Shown in pieces: positions 26,036 to 35,281 of a DNA stretch of 64,000 nucleotides. Both the position numbers and the translations under genes were made by a program. The notes below the pieces were generated by a model. That model was not told the DNA's origin. It saw nothing but the letters and a program-made list of their open reading frames with translations, and searched no databases. Source of the DNA: DATLGB01 sp963740765 (lineage in GTDB: Bacteria > Actinomycetota > Thermoleophilia > Solirubrobacterales > Solirubrobacteraceae); assembly GCA_963740765.1 (NCBI GenBank), contig CAVUFN010000016.1, positions 1,054,001 to 1,118,000 on the forward strand, written 5' to 3'. Numbering within the stretch: position 1 is the first letter of the stretch; each line of letters starts with the position of its first letter.

Positions 26036-27154
26036 GTGCGTAAAGCCGTGCTCCTCGTCGTCCTCCTGCTCGTCCCGGCCGCGCCCGCGCAGGCCGACTG
26101 GCTCCAGGACGCACTGGCCTTCCAGTACCGGCTCGGCAACCCGGTCCCGCTGGTCAACGCGCCGTGGGTCGGGACCCACAACTCCTTCAACTCGCCCACG
26201 GAGCCCGGGACGCTGTCGTCGCAGGACCCCAACCAGAAGCTTTCGCTGACCCAGCAGCTGGACATCGGGGTGCGGTCGCTCGAGCTCGACGTCCACAACA
26301 TCGCCGGGACGCCGATCGTCTGCCACGGCCGCGGTGCCGACGAGGGCCACGCAGGCTGCACGACCGAGCGGCCCTTCGCCGCCCGACTGGCCGAGATCAA
26401 CGGCTGGCTCGACGCGCATCCGAAGGAGATCCTCCTGCTCTACCTCGAGGACCACCTCGAGGGCGCCTACGACACCGGCGCGCGGGTCCTCCAGGACGGC
26501 CTCGGGTCGAAGCTCTACCTCCCCCCGCCGGGCGGCTGCACGCAGATGCCGCACGAGCTCACCCGCCGCCAGATCGCCGCGGCGGGCAAGCAGGTTCTGG
26601 TCATGACCAACTGCGGCGAGGGGACCGCGTGGCGGTCGCTGGGCTTCGCCAGCGACGAGCGCGCCGAGCACGAGGGCGGCCCGCGGGACTTCGAGCCGGA
26701 CGAGGCGTGTGGCTACCTCGACCACTTCCAGCGCTTCTACGAGGACTCGACGAAGCTGTCGGCGGCGATCGACCAGTCCAACGGGCTGGCGCCCGCGCCG
26801 ATGACGCCCGCCGTCACGCGGGCGATGGTCAACTGCGGCGCCGACCTCCTCGGCTTCGACCAGCTGACCGCAGCCGACGGGCGCCTCGCCGCGACGATCT
26901 GGAGCTGGGCCGAGGGGCAGCCGTCGGGCACGGGCTGCGTCCTCTTGCGCAAGCGCTTCCGGGTGGCCGGCTGCGGGGCCAGGCACCGCTTCGCCTGCCG
27001 CACGCGGGGCGCCCTGACGGTCAGCCCCAAGCGCGCGGTCTGGTCGCGGCGCCCGCGCGGCTGCCGCCGCGCCGTCCCGCGCACGGGCTACGAGGCCGCG
27101 CAGCTCCGCGCGGCCGCCGGCGGCAAGGCCGTCTGGCTCAAGCTGCGACGCTGA
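26036..27154 (+). CDS. Secreted PI-PLC-like phosphodiesterase
   Basis: 372 residues. Signal peptide MRKAVLLVVLLLVPAAPAQA. PI-PLC X-type TIM barrel: PWVGTHNSFNS supplies the first catalytic His with Asn, RSLELDV the acidic residues, and TPIVCHGRG the second His. A C-terminal part of about 80 residues with paired cysteines (GCVLLRKRFRVAGCG, FACRTRG, RGCRR) follows. It would cleave phosphatidylinositol-type or glycerophosphodiester substrates outside the cell. GTG start; 19-bp gap to the divergent thioredoxin-fold gene. Confidence 0.8.
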   Translation: MRKAVLLVVLLLVPAAPAQADWLQDALAFQYRLGNPVPLVNAPWVGTHNSFNSPTEPGTLSSQDPNQKLSLTQQLDIGVRSLELDVHNIAGTPIVCHGRGADEGHAGCTTERPFAARLAEINGWLDAHPKEILLLYLEDHLEGAYDTGARVLQDGLGSKLYLPPPGGCTQMPHELTRRQIAAAGKQVLVMTNCGEGTAWRSLGFASDERAEHEGGPRDFEPDEACGYLDHFQRFYEDSTKLSAAIDQSNGLAPAPMTPAVTRAMVNCGADLLGFDQLTAADGRLAATIWSWAEGQPSGTGCVLLRKRFRVAGCGARHRFACRTRGALTVSPKRAVWSRRPRGCRRAVPRTGYEAAQLRAAAGGKAVWLKLRR

Positions 27155-27158
27155 GCGG

Positions 27159-28403
27159 GTGGACAGCCTCTACCGCCGCACCCTGCGCGTCCTGCTGCTG
27201 TCGCAGGTGCTCGCGGGCGCCGGACTGGCGGCCGGCGTCACCGTCGGAGCGCTGCTGGCCGAGGACATGGTCGGCGCCACGGGCTCGGCGGGGCTGCCGA
27301 TCGCGCTCCTGACGCTGGGGGCCGCGGGCGCGGCGATCGGCGTCGGACGGATCTCGCAGCGGTCCGGGCGCCGTCCCGGGCTGGCGCTGGGCTACGCCGT
27401 CGGGGCCCTCGGCGGCGCCGGGGTCGTGCTCGCTGCGGCCGTCGACAGCGTCCCGCTGCTCTTCCTCTCGCTGCTGCTCCACGGGGCCGGTACGGCGACC
27501 AACCTGCAGGCCCGCTACGCCGGGGCGGACCTCGCGCCCGCCGATCGCCGCGGGCGGGCGGTCAGCACGGTCCTGGTCGCCACGACGCTCGGTGCCGTCG
27601 TCGGCCCGAACCTGGTGGAGCCGATGGGCGGGGTCGCGGAGGCGCTGGGCATCCCGCGCCTCGCCGGGCCGTTCGTGCTCGCGACCGTGGCCTACGCCCT
27701 GGCGGCCCTGGCCGTCCAGGTGCTGCTGCGGCCGGACCCGCTGCTGGTGGCGCGGGAGCGCGCGGGCGCGGAGCCCGTGGAGGCGCCGGTGCCCGGCCTC
27801 GCGGCGCCGAGTCCGCTGAACGCCACGCTGCGCCTCGGCGCGTGGGCGATGGTCCTGACCCAGCTGGTGATGGTCGCGATCATGACGATGACCCCTGTGC
27901 ACATGCGCGACCACGGCCACAGCGTCGGCGACGCGGGCCTCGTGATCTCCGTTCACGTCGCGGCGATGTTCCTGCCCTCGCCGCTGACCGGGCAGCTGGT
28001 GGACCGGATCGGGCGCCGGCCCGTCCTGGTCGCGGGCGGGGTCGTCCTGCTCGCCGCGGGCCTCGTGGCGGCCGTGGCGCCGCCGGACTCGATGGTGCTG
28101 CTGACCGTGGCGCTCGCGCTCCTCGGCCTGGGCTGGAACCTCGGTCTCGTCGGCGGGACCGCGCTGGTCACGGACGCCACGCCCGCCGCCACGCGCGCCC
28201 AGACGCAGGGGACGGTCGACCTCGCGGTCGCCCTCTCGGGCGCCACGGGCGGCATGGCCAGCGGCTTCGTGGTCGCCTCCGCGAGCTACGCGGCGCTGTC
28301 GCTCACCGGCGGCCTGCTGGCCTGCCTGCTGATCCCGGCTCTGCTCGCCGAGCGGACTAGCCGTGGATCAGCCAGCCGTCAGCCGCGCGCGCAGCTTCCA
28401 TGA
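27159..28403 (+). CDS. MFS transporter
   Basis: 414 residues with about 12 hydrophobic helices and the inter-helix basic motifs RISQRSGRRPGLALG (loop 2-3) and QLVDRIGRRPVLVAGG (loop 8-9). Likely a drug/metabolite exporter; substrate not predictable. GTG start 4 bp after the PLC-like stop. The 3' end overlaps the convergent lpd gene by 47 bp. Confidence 0.85.
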   Translation: MDSLYRRTLRVLLLSQVLAGAGLAAGVTVGALLAEDMVGATGSAGLPIALLTLGAAGAAIGVGRISQRSGRRPGLALGYAVGALGGAGVVLAAAVDSVPLLFLSLLLHGAGTATNLQARYAGADLAPADRRGRAVSTVLVATTLGAVVGPNLVEPMGGVAEALGIPRLAGPFVLATVAYALAALAVQVLLRPDPLLVARERAGAEPVEAPVPGLAAPSPLNATLRLGAWAMVLTQLVMVAIMTMTPVHMRDHGHSVGDAGLVISVHVAAMFLPSPLTGQLVDRIGRRPVLVAGGVVLLAAGLVAAVAPPDSMVLLTVALALLGLGWNLGLVGGTALVTDATPAATRAQTQGTVDLAVALSGATGGMASGFVVASASYAALSLTGGLLACLLIPALLAERTSRGSASRQPRAQLP

Positions 28404-29712
28404 CGCCCTCGGCGAGCGTGGGGTGGCCGTGCACGATGCGAGCGACCTCGGCATAGCCGCCCTCGAGGGCGCGGACGTTGACGAGCTCCTGGATGAGCTC
28501 CGTCGCCTTGGCGCCGACGATGTGGCCGCCGAGCAGCTCGCCGTACTTCTTCTCGCCGACGATCTTGATCAGGCCCTGGCGGTCGCCGTAGACCGTCCCG
28601 GCGCCGACCGCGCCGTACTGGACCTTGCCGACGACGACGTCGTAACCGGCGTCGCGGGCCTGCTGCTCGGTGAGGCCGAAGCTCGACACGTTCGGCGTGC
28701 AGAACGTGGCGCGGGGGATGTCGACGTGGACGATCGGGTGGGTGTCGCGTCCGGCGGCGTCCTCGACGGCGATGACGCCTTCGTCGGAGGCCTTGTGCGC
28801 GAGCGCCGGGCCGGGCACGAGGTCACCGATCGCGTAGATGCCCTCGGCGGACGTGCGCAGGCGCCCGTCGACCTCGATCAGACCGCGCTCGCCGACCTTG
28901 ACGCCGGCGGCGTCGAGCCCGAGTGCCTCGACGTCCGGCGCGCGGCCCGCGGCGATGACGACGTAGTCGGCCTCCTCGCCCTCGTACTTCGTGCCCGTGC
29001 GCACGTCGATGCCCTGCTTCTTGAACGAGCGCTCGGCGAGCTTGGAGATGTCGGGGTCCTCCGACGGCAGCACGCGATCAGCCATCTCGAACAGGGTCAC
29101 CTTGGTGCCGAGGCGGGCGTACGCGGACGCGATCTCCGCACCGGACGCGCCGGCTCCGATCACGATCATCGTCCCGGGCAGCTCCTCGATCGCCCACGCG
29201 CCCTCCGTGCCGATGACGTTGCCGCCGCCTGTACCTCCCCCCGAAGGGGAAGAGGTGAACTCGAGGCCCGGGATCGCCAGCGGGACGGATCCGGTGGCGA
29301 GCACGATGCACTTGGTCGCTTCGAGGGTGCGGTCACCGACCTTGACGGTCTTGCCGCCGGCGAGCGACCCTTCGCCCTCGATGTACTCGATCGCGTTCTT
29401 CTTGAACAGCCCGGCGACGCCGCCCGTCAGCGTCTTGATGACCTTCTGGCGGCGCTCGCTCACCTTGCCGAAGTCGACCGTGCGCGACGGGACCTCGATG
29501 CCGAAGTCGCCGGCCTCGTCGACCTCGGAGAGGATGTCGGCCACGCGCAGGACGGCCTTGGCGGGGATGCAGGCGTAGTTGAGGCAGCGGCCGCCGACGA
29601 CGTCCTTCTCCACGACCGCCGTCTTCATGCCGAGCTGGGCCGCTCGGATCGCCGTGACGTAGCCACCGGGACCCGAGCCGATGACGATGCAGTCGAAAGA
29701 AGAGTCAGCCAT
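28357..29712 (-). CDS. lpd: Dihydrolipoyl dehydrogenase (E3)
   Basis: 451 residues. FAD loop GSGPGGYVTAIRAAQLG, redox disulfide GGRCLNYACIPAK, NAD loop VIGAGASGAEIASAYARLG, second FAD motif IYAIGDLVPGP and C-terminal active His region (HGHPTLAEGVMEAA). Reoxidises dihydrolipoamide of 2-oxoacid dehydrogenases and the glycine cleavage system. Odd: residues about 153-165 are a Gly/Ser-rich insertion (SSPSGGGTGGGN) coded by a perfect UUCG-loop hairpin, in the surface loop before the NAD domain. Confidence 0.93.
   Translation of the reverse strand: MADSSFDCIVIGSGPGGYVTAIRAAQLGMKTAVVEKDVVGGRCLNYACIPAKAVLRVADILSEVDEAGDFGIEVPSRTVDFGKVSERRQKVIKTLTGGVAGLFKKNAIEYIEGEGSLAGGKTVKVGDRTLEATKCIVLATGSVPLAIPGLEFTSSPSGGGTGGGNVIGTEGAWAIEELPGTMIVIGAGASGAEIASAYARLGTKVTLFEMADRVLPSEDPDISKLAERSFKKQGIDVRTGTKYEGEEADYVVIAAGRAPDVEALGLDAAGVKVGERGLIEVDGRLRTSAEGIYAIGDLVPGPALAHKASDEGVIAVEDAAGRDTHPIVHVDIPRATFCTPNVSSFGLTEQQARDAGYDVVVGKVQYGAVGAGTVYGDRQGLIKIVGEKKYGELLGGHIVGAKATELIQELVNVRALEGGYAEVARIVHGHPTLAEGVMEAARAADGWLIHG
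29233..29256 (-). repeat. Palindromic UUCG-hairpin insertion inside lpd
   Basis: On the coding strand ACCTC-TT-CCCC-TTCG-GGGG-GAGGT: nine base pairs, a 2-nt bulge and a C(UUCG)G extra-stable loop. It lies in frame and codes for the atypical SSPSGGG segment of the E3 protein. Confidence 0.6.
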
Positions 29713-30154
29713 GGCCTTCGACTTTATCCCGCAGGTTGACGCGGGCGTTGATCCGGATCAGCGGCCAGAAGAGCGTGGCGCAGATGACGACGATGGCCAC
29801 GCTGAGCAGCGCCGCCCGCAGGTCGGACGCGACCAGCAGCGCGCCCGACGCGAAGATCGCGGTGATGGCCAGCAGCACCTGCATCGAGGCCACCGCCAGC
29901 AGTCGCGTCCGCCACAGGCCGACGGCGATCGCGGCGAACAGGGCGGCCGGGACGAGCGCGCCGAGCGCGTTGAGCTCCTGGCCTCGCACCTCGCGCCCCG
30001 ACGCCCACAGCACGATGTTGCCGAGGGCGATCAGCGCGCACAGTGCCGCGCAGGCGACGAGCACCGGCGGCCGCTCGCCCGCGCCCATCGGCGTCATCGT
30101 CGCGCGCAGCTCCTCGTTGCGGGCCTCGCCGCGCAGCTTCGGCGCGTCAGGCAT
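29705..30154 (-). CDS. Four-helix membrane protein of unknown function
   Basis: 149 residues. Soluble N-terminus (about 1-25), then four hydrophobic segments (VLVACAALCALIALGNIVLW, ALGALVPAALFAAIAVGLW, LLAVASMQVLLAITAIFASG, AALLSVAIVVICATLFWPLI). No family recognised. Lies between thiE (8-bp overlap) and lpd (8-bp overlap) on the same strand, so co-transcribed with both. Confidence 0.7.
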   Translation of the reverse strand: MPDAPKLRGEARNEELRATMTPMGAGERPPVLVACAALCALIALGNIVLWASGREVRGQELNALGALVPAALFAAIAVGLWRTRLLAVASMQVLLAITAIFASGALLVASDLRAALLSVAIVVICATLFWPLIRINARVNLRDKVEGHG

Positions 30155-30701
30155 CCAGCGCCCTCCGCAGCGCGCGCGCCGCCGCCTCCGGGTCGTCGGC
30201 GCCGAGGATCGCGCGCACCACGACCACCCGCGTCGCGCCGGCCGCGACGACCTCGCCGACGTTGCGTGTGTCGATGCCTCCGATCGCGAACCACGGCGTG
30301 TCGGTGATGTGCTCCGCCGCCCAGCGCACGTAGCCGATCCCCGCGGCCGGCCGGCCCGGCTTGGTCGGCGTCGCCCACACCGGACCGATCGACAGGTAGT
30401 CCCCCTTGGCGGCCAGCGCCTGCTCGGGAGCGTGGGTCGAGCGCCCCACGATGCCCTCGAAGTCCCCCGGCTCGCCGTCATCCTGGCCGAGGTGCACCCC
30501 GTCGGCACCCAGCTCCGTGGCGAGATCCGGGCGGTCGTTGAGCACCCAGGGGACGCCGAGGCCCTGGAAGGCGGTCGCTGCCCGGCGGATGCCGTCGTCG
30601 TCGAGCGAGTGGTCGCGCAACTGCACGACGTCGACCCCGCCCGCGACGGCGGCCTTGAGGAGGTCGCTCTCGACCGCTGGAGCACACAGGTACAGGCGCA
30701 C
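30147..30701 (-). CDS. thiE: Thiamine-phosphate synthase
   Basis: 184 residues, slightly short for ThiE (about 200-215). TIM-barrel motifs VQLRDH, VPWVLNDRPDLA, GADGVHLGQDD (pyrophosphate/Mg site), YLSIGPVWATPTKPG and FAIGGID are all present. Joins HMP-PP and thiazole phosphate. GTG 30701 is preceded by a GGAGG ribosome-binding site 3-5 nt away. Divergent from thiO-thiS-thiG, sharing a 96-bp promoter region. Confidence 0.9.
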   Translation of the reverse strand: MRLYLCAPAVESDLLKAAVAGGVDVVQLRDHSLDDDGIRRAATAFQGLGVPWVLNDRPDLATELGADGVHLGQDDGEPGDFEGIVGRSTHAPEQALAAKGDYLSIGPVWATPTKPGRPAAGIGYVRWAAEHITDTPWFAIGGIDTRNVGEVVAAGATRVVVVRAILGADDPEAAARALRRALDA

Positions 30702-30797
30702 GCCTCCAGTGAAGCGCCCCCGGCGGCAAGCAGGTGCGGGCGGCCGAGCGCCGCCGCCACGCGCGGAGAGAGGCGGCCGACCCGTACCCTCCGAGGG

Positions 30798-31787
30798 GTG
30801 ACGGACGTGCTGGTCGTGGGCGGTGGCATCATCGGGCTCGCCGCAGCGCACGCCGCGCGTGAGCGCGGAGCCGACGTGCTCGTGATCGACGCCGGGGAGC
30901 GACCGGCGGCCGACGTGGCGGCCGGGATGCTGGCGCCGGTGACGGAGGCCGAGTACGGCGAGGACGCGCTGGTCGCCCTCGGGCTCGAGTCGCTCGAGCA
31001 GTACCCGGCGTTCTGCGCGTCGCTCGGGGTCGAGCTGCGGGCGGCGGGGACGCTGGTCGTGGCGCGCGACGCCGACGACGCCGCGGCGCTCGACCGCGCC
31101 GCCGGCTACCGCTCGTCCCTGGGCCTGGCCTCCGAGCGCCTGCTGGGAAGCGCGGCGCGCCGGGCCGAGCCCGCGCTGGCGCCGACCGTCCGGCTCGCCT
31201 ACGACGTGCCCGGCGACCGCAGCGTCGACCCGCGGGCCCTGCTCGCCGCGCTGCGCGAGCGCGTTCCCGTCGAGACCGCCCGCGTGACCAGCGCGGCCAT
31301 GACGAGTTGCACCCTGGAGGGGGGTGAGACACGTCACGCGGAGCAGGTGGTGGTCGCGGCCGGGGCGTGGAGCGGTGCCTTTGGCGTGCCCGTCAGGCCG
31401 GTGAAGGGCCAGATCCTGCGCCTGCGCGGCGACGCGGGCCTGGTCGAGCGCACGATCCGCACGCCGGACGGCTACCTGGTCCCGCGCGGCGACGGCCGCT
31501 ACGTCCTCGGCGGCACCGTCGAGGACGTCGGCTGGGACGCGCAGCCCACCGCCCGCGGGGTCTTCGAGCTGATCCGCGACATGAGCGAGGTCGTCCCCGG
31601 CGTGCTCGAACTCGAGCTGGAGGAGGTCGCCGTCGGCTTCCGGCCCGCGACCCCGGACAACCACCCGATCGTCGAGCGCCGCGACGACGGCGTGATCGTC
31701 GCCACCGGCCACTGGCGCGGCGGGATCCTGCTCGCCCCCGGCACCGCCGCGCGCGTCGCCGACCTCCTCGCCAAGGTACCCGCCTGA
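30798..31787 (+). CDS. thiO: Glycine oxidase
   Basis: 329 residues. FAD-binding VLVVGGGIIGLAAAHAARERG at the N-terminus, DAO-family body, and C-terminal PDNHPIVERRDDGVIVATGHWRGGILLAPGTA. Oxidises glycine to iminoglycine for thiazole synthesis in aerobes. GTG start; stop overlaps thiS ATG by 1 bp. Confidence 0.93.
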   Translation: MTDVLVVGGGIIGLAAAHAARERGADVLVIDAGERPAADVAAGMLAPVTEAEYGEDALVALGLESLEQYPAFCASLGVELRAAGTLVVARDADDAAALDRAAGYRSSLGLASERLLGSAARRAEPALAPTVRLAYDVPGDRSVDPRALLAALRERVPVETARVTSAAMTSCTLEGGETRHAEQVVVAAGAWSGAFGVPVRPVKGQILRLRGDAGLVERTIRTPDGYLVPRGDGRYVLGGTVEDVGWDAQPTARGVFELIRDMSEVVPGVLELELEEVAVGFRPATPDNHPIVERRDDGVIVATGHWRGGILLAPGTAARVADLLAKVPA

Positions 31788-31987
31788 TGGAGGTGATCGT
31801 CAACGGCGAGCCGCGCGCGCTGCCCGAGGGCGCGACGGTCGCGACCGTGCTCCGCGACCTCGACCTGCCCGAGCGTGGCATCGCCGTCGCGCTGGACCGC
31901 GAGGTCGTCCCGCGCGGGCAGTGGGACCGCACCGTCCTCGGCGACGGCGCCCGGCTGGAGGTGGTCCGTGCCGTTCAAGGAGGATGA
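31787..31987 (+). CDS. thiS: Sulfur carrier protein ThiS
   Basis: 66 residues of ubiquitin-like fold (MEVIVNGEPRALPEGATVA) ending in the obligatory GG (VRAVQGG) that is adenylated and thiocarboxylated. Overlaps thiG by 20 bp. Confidence 0.93.
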   Translation: MEVIVNGEPRALPEGATVATVLRDLDLPERGIAVALDREVVPRGQWDRTVLGDGARLEVVRAVQGG

Positions 31988-32723
31988 GTCCCGGCTGATC
32001 CTCGGGACGGGCGGGTTCCGCTCGCTGGAGACCCTCGAGGCCGCGATCGCGGCGGCGGGGGCCGACATGGTCACGGTGGCGCTGCGCCGCATCGACACCG
32101 GCGACCAGGGCGAGCTGACGCAGGCGCTCGAGCGCGCCGGCGTCCGCGTCCTGCCGAACACCGCCGGGTGTTACACCGCCCGTGACGCCGTCCTCACCGC
32201 CAGGCTCGCCCGCGAGGCCTTCGAGACCGACTGGGTCAAGCTGGAGGTGATCGGCGACGACCGGACCCTGCTGCCGGACGCGCCCGCGCTGCTGGAGGCC
32301 GCCGAGGAGCTGGTCGACGACGGCTTCACCGTCCTGCCCTACACGACCGACGACCCGACCCTCGCCCGGCGGCTGGAGGACATCGGCTGCGCGGCGGTGA
32401 TGCCGCTCGGCTCGCCGATCGGCTCCGGGCAGGGCATCCTCAACCCGTACAACCTGCGCCTGATCGTCGAGCAGGCCGGCGTCCCGGTGATCCTCGACGC
32501 GGGCGTCGGGACCGCCTCCGACGCCGCCATCGCCATGGAGATCGGCTGCGACGCCGTCCTGTGCGCGACCGCGATCAGCCGCGCGGAGGACCCGGTCGGC
32601 ATGGCGAAGGCGATCCGGCTGGCGGTCGAGGCGGGCTACCTCGCCCGTCGCGCCGGCCGCATCCCGCGGCGCCTCTACGCCGACGCCTCGACGACCGAGG
32701 CCGGCGTCCCCGAGTTCGGGTGA
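31968..32723 (+). CDS. thiG: Thiazole synthase
   Basis: 251 residues. SRLILGTGGF at the start, the Schiff-base lysine in DWVKLEVIGD, VMPLGSPIGSGQG (phosphate loop) and ILDAGVGTASDAAIAMEIG. Combines iminoglycine, DXP and ThiS thiocarboxylate to make the thiazole. GTG 31968 lies within thiS. 3' end overlaps the convergent MFS gene by 49 bp. Confidence 0.95.
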   Translation: MPFKEDESRLILGTGGFRSLETLEAAIAAAGADMVTVALRRIDTGDQGELTQALERAGVRVLPNTAGCYTARDAVLTARLAREAFETDWVKLEVIGDDRTLLPDAPALLEAAEELVDDGFTVLPYTTDDPTLARRLEDIGCAAVMPLGSPIGSGQGILNPYNLRLIVEQAGVPVILDAGVGTASDAAIAMEIGCDAVLCATAISRAEDPVGMAKAIRLAVEAGYLARRAGRIPRRLYADASTTEAGVPEFG

Positions 32724-33895
32724 GCCAGCCCGACGGCGATCATCAGCTGGATCACGATCGACGCCGCCGCGCCCGCGATCAGGGTCTCCTGGACCCCGAT
32801 CGATTCGCTGATCGGGCCGGCCAGCAGGAAACCGACCGGCAGCAGGCCGAGCGAGCCCATCCAGTCCCACGCGCTCACCCGTGACAGCGCGGAGGGCGGG
32901 ATGCTCAGCGCCAGGGCCGTCTCCCACCACACCATGAACAGGCCGAGCCCGATCCCGGCCAGGACGGCCACGGGCGCGACGGCGGCCAGCGGTGCGGCCA
33001 GCGCGAACAGCAGCAGCATCACCGAGAACGGCAGGAAGAACAGCCAGGCGATCAGCATCGCCCGCTCCGGGCGCCAGCGCGCGGCCACGGGCGCGCCGAT
33101 CAGCGAGCCGGCACCGAGGATCGCCGCGAGCACGCCGTAGACCGCCGCCTGGTCGTAGCCGCGCTCGGCGATCGCCGGGCCCAGCGCCTCGTAGGGCGCG
33201 ATCGCGGTGAGCAGGACCAGGCAGGCGCCGAGGATGATCAGCCCGGCCCACGGCCGCGCGCGCAGCTCGCGGAAGCCGCCGGCCAGCTCGGCGAGCATCG
33301 GCTCACGCGGCCGGGGCTCACCTCGCGCGCGTGGCCGCAGGCGGACCAGGATCGCCGCCGACACGAAGAAGCTGGCGGCGTCGACCGCGAACGCCTCGGC
33401 AGCCCCGAGGCCGATGAACAGCAGGCTGCCGATCGCAGGGCCGACGAACCCGGACAGGTTGTGCGTGAGCTGGGTGACCGCCTGCGCCTCCGCGATCAGC
33501 TCGTCCGGGACCGTCTGGGGGACGAGCCCGGTCCAGGCCGGCCGGAAGAACGCCTCGGCGGCGCCGAAGCAGGCCTCGATCACGGCGATCGTCGCAATCG
33601 ACGGCTCGCCCACGATGATCAGCACCGCGAGCAGGGTGTGGAGCCCGCCGCGGACGAGGTCGGTCCCCATCATCATCAGGTGGCGCGGCAGGCGGTCCGC
33701 CCACACGCCGCCGATCAGCAGCAGCCCGACGAACGGGATGCCGTGCGCAGCGAGGACGATGCCGACGTCCGTCGGGGACCCGATCTGGTTGACGTACAGC
33801 GCGAGCACCACGAGCACCAGGCTGTCGCCGGTCGTGGAGACCGATTGCGAGAGCCAGAGCAGGCGGAACTCGCGCAGCGACAGGACCCGGCGCAT
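32675..33895 (-). CDS. MFS transporter
   Basis: 406 residues with about 12 membrane helices. The N-terminal half (LREFRLLWLSQSVSTTGDSLVLVVLALYV) and GGVWADRLPRHLMM are typical of the enterobactin-exporter-like MFS group. Substrate unknown. Only 12 bp separate it from the divergent SnoaL-like gene. Confidence 0.85.
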   Translation of the reverse strand: MRRVLSLREFRLLWLSQSVSTTGDSLVLVVLALYVNQIGSPTDVGIVLAAHGIPFVGLLLIGGVWADRLPRHLMMMGTDLVRGGLHTLLAVLIIVGEPSIATIAVIEACFGAAEAFFRPAWTGLVPQTVPDELIAEAQAVTQLTHNLSGFVGPAIGSLLFIGLGAAEAFAVDAASFFVSAAILVRLRPRARGEPRPREPMLAELAGGFRELRARPWAGLIILGACLVLLTAIAPYEALGPAIAERGYDQAAVYGVLAAILGAGSLIGAPVAARWRPERAMLIAWLFFLPFSVMLLLFALAAPLAAVAPVAVLAGIGLGLFMVWWETALALSIPPSALSRVSAWDWMGSLGLLPVGFLLAGPISESIGVQETLIAGAAASIVIQLMIAVGLAHPNSGTPASVVEASA

Positions 33896-33907
33896 AGCCT
33901 CCCCACT

Positions 33908-34390
33908 GTGACAGTGGACGAGCTCTTCGATGCCTGGGAACAGGCCTGGTCCGGCCGGGATCCCGACGCGTTCACCGCGGTGTGCGACCCCGAGGACGTC
34001 CACTACGAGGACCCGCTGACGACGGCTCCGCTGGAATCGGCGGCGGCGATCGGAGCCCACGCCGAGCGGATGTGGACCGGCTTCCCGGACGCGCGCATGG
34101 AGAAGACCGGCCCGCGCCTGGCCGGTCCCGACGGCCACACCGCCGCGCCCGCCAAGGTGCTCGCCACCCATACGCAGGAGCTCTACGGGCTGACCCCGAC
34201 CAACCGCTTCGTGATCGTCCACGGCGTCACCGTCGCCCAGCTGCGCGACGGCCGCCTGCACCGCATCCGGCTGTTCTTCGACGTCTGGGACGCCGCGACG
34301 CAGCTCGGCGTCCTGCCCCGGCCCGGCACGCTGGGCGAGAAGGCGCTGCTGATGGTGCGCGGCTTCGGCTTCAAGCGGGGTGCCTCTTGA
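33908..34390 (+). CDS. SnoaL-like / NTF2-fold protein
   Basis: 160 residues. DELFDAWEQAWSGRDPDAF and EDVHYEDPLTTAPLE then RMWTGFPDARMEKTG are typical of the SnoaL-like polyketide-cyclase family (NTF2 fold). These are often small-molecule isomerases or cyclases, or have unknown function. Its TGA overlaps a TTG start of argF. Confidence 0.75.
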   Translation: MTVDELFDAWEQAWSGRDPDAFTAVCDPEDVHYEDPLTTAPLESAAAIGAHAERMWTGFPDARMEKTGPRLAGPDGHTAAPAKVLATHTQELYGLTPTNRFVIVHGVTVAQLRDGRLHRIRLFFDVWDAATQLGVLPRPGTLGEKALLMVRGFGFKRGAS

Positions 34391-35268
34391 GGCACTACAT
34401 CACCGGTGCGGAGCTGAGCGGGGAGGAGACCGTCGCGCTGATCGACCGCGCCGTCGAGCTCAAGGCCGACCCGCTGAGCGCCCGGCCGCTCGAGGGCCGC
34501 ACCGTCGCGCTGATCTTCGAGAAGCCGTCGACCCGGACTCGAACCAGCTTCGAGGCGGGTGTGTTCGAGCTGGGCGGCCATCCCATGGTCCTGCGCGCCG
34601 AGGAGATGCAGATCACGCGCGGGGAGTCGATGGGCGACGTCGCCCGCGTGCTGTCCCGCCACGCCGCGGTGATCGGCTTGCGCACGGGCTCCGACGCGGC
34701 AATGGACGAGCTCGCCGCCCATGCGAGCGTCCCCGTGATCAACATGCTCTCCCCGAGCCATCATCCGTGCCAGGCCCTCGCCGACCTGATGACCTTGCGC
34801 GAGGCGCTCGGGGACATCCGCGGCCGCCGCCTCGCGTTCGTCGGCGACGGCGCCAACAACGTCGCCCGTTCGCTCGCGATCGTCGGGACGCGCGCCGGCG
34901 TCGAGGTGGCCATCGGCGCGCCGGGCGCCTACCAGCTCGAGCCCGACGGCCACGATGCGCAGCTGTTCTCGGAGCCCGAGGCGGCGGTCCAGGGCGCCGA
35001 CGCCGTGTACGCCGACGTGTTCGTCTCGATGTCGGACGACGAGACCACCGCGGACCGCCGCCGGACCGACCTCGCCGCCTTCCAGCTGACCGACGGTCTG
35101 CTCGATCGCGCGGCCGCTGGAGCGTTCGCCCTGCACTGCCTGCCCGCCCATCCCGGCGAGGAGATCACGGCCGAGGTGCTCTACGGCGATCGGCAGCGGA
35201 TCTGGGATCAGGCCGAGAACCGTCGCCATGCGCAGAAAGCCCTGATCGAACTTCTTCTGGCTGGGTAG
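34387..35268 (+). CDS. argF: Ornithine carbamoyltransferase
   Basis: 293 residues. Carbamoyl-phosphate motif FEKPSTRTRTSFE, RGESMGDVARVLSR, HHPCQALADL (HPxQ) and the ornithine loop ALHCLPAHPGEEI. Makes citrulline in arginine biosynthesis. I chose TTG 34387 because it is the only start that keeps the full N-terminal helix; it overlaps the SnoaL stop as TTGA. No other arg genes are in the window. Confidence 0.93.
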   Translation: MRHYITGAELSGEETVALIDRAVELKADPLSARPLEGRTVALIFEKPSTRTRTSFEAGVFELGGHPMVLRAEEMQITRGESMGDVARVLSRHAAVIGLRTGSDAAMDELAAHASVPVINMLSPSHHPCQALADLMTLREALGDIRGRRLAFVGDGANNVARSLAIVGTRAGVEVAIGAPGAYQLEPDGHDAQLFSEPEAAVQGADAVYADVFVSMSDDETTADRRRTDLAAFQLTDGLLDRAAAGAFALHCLPAHPGEEITAEVLYGDRQRIWDQAENRRHAQKALIELLLAG

Positions 35269-35281
35269 TCTCCGGGGCGTT

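Noticed and set aside
30702..30797. Possible TPP riboswitch between thiE and thiO
   Set aside because: The conserved CUGAGA and ACCUGAU-type elements are not present in the 96-bp gap.
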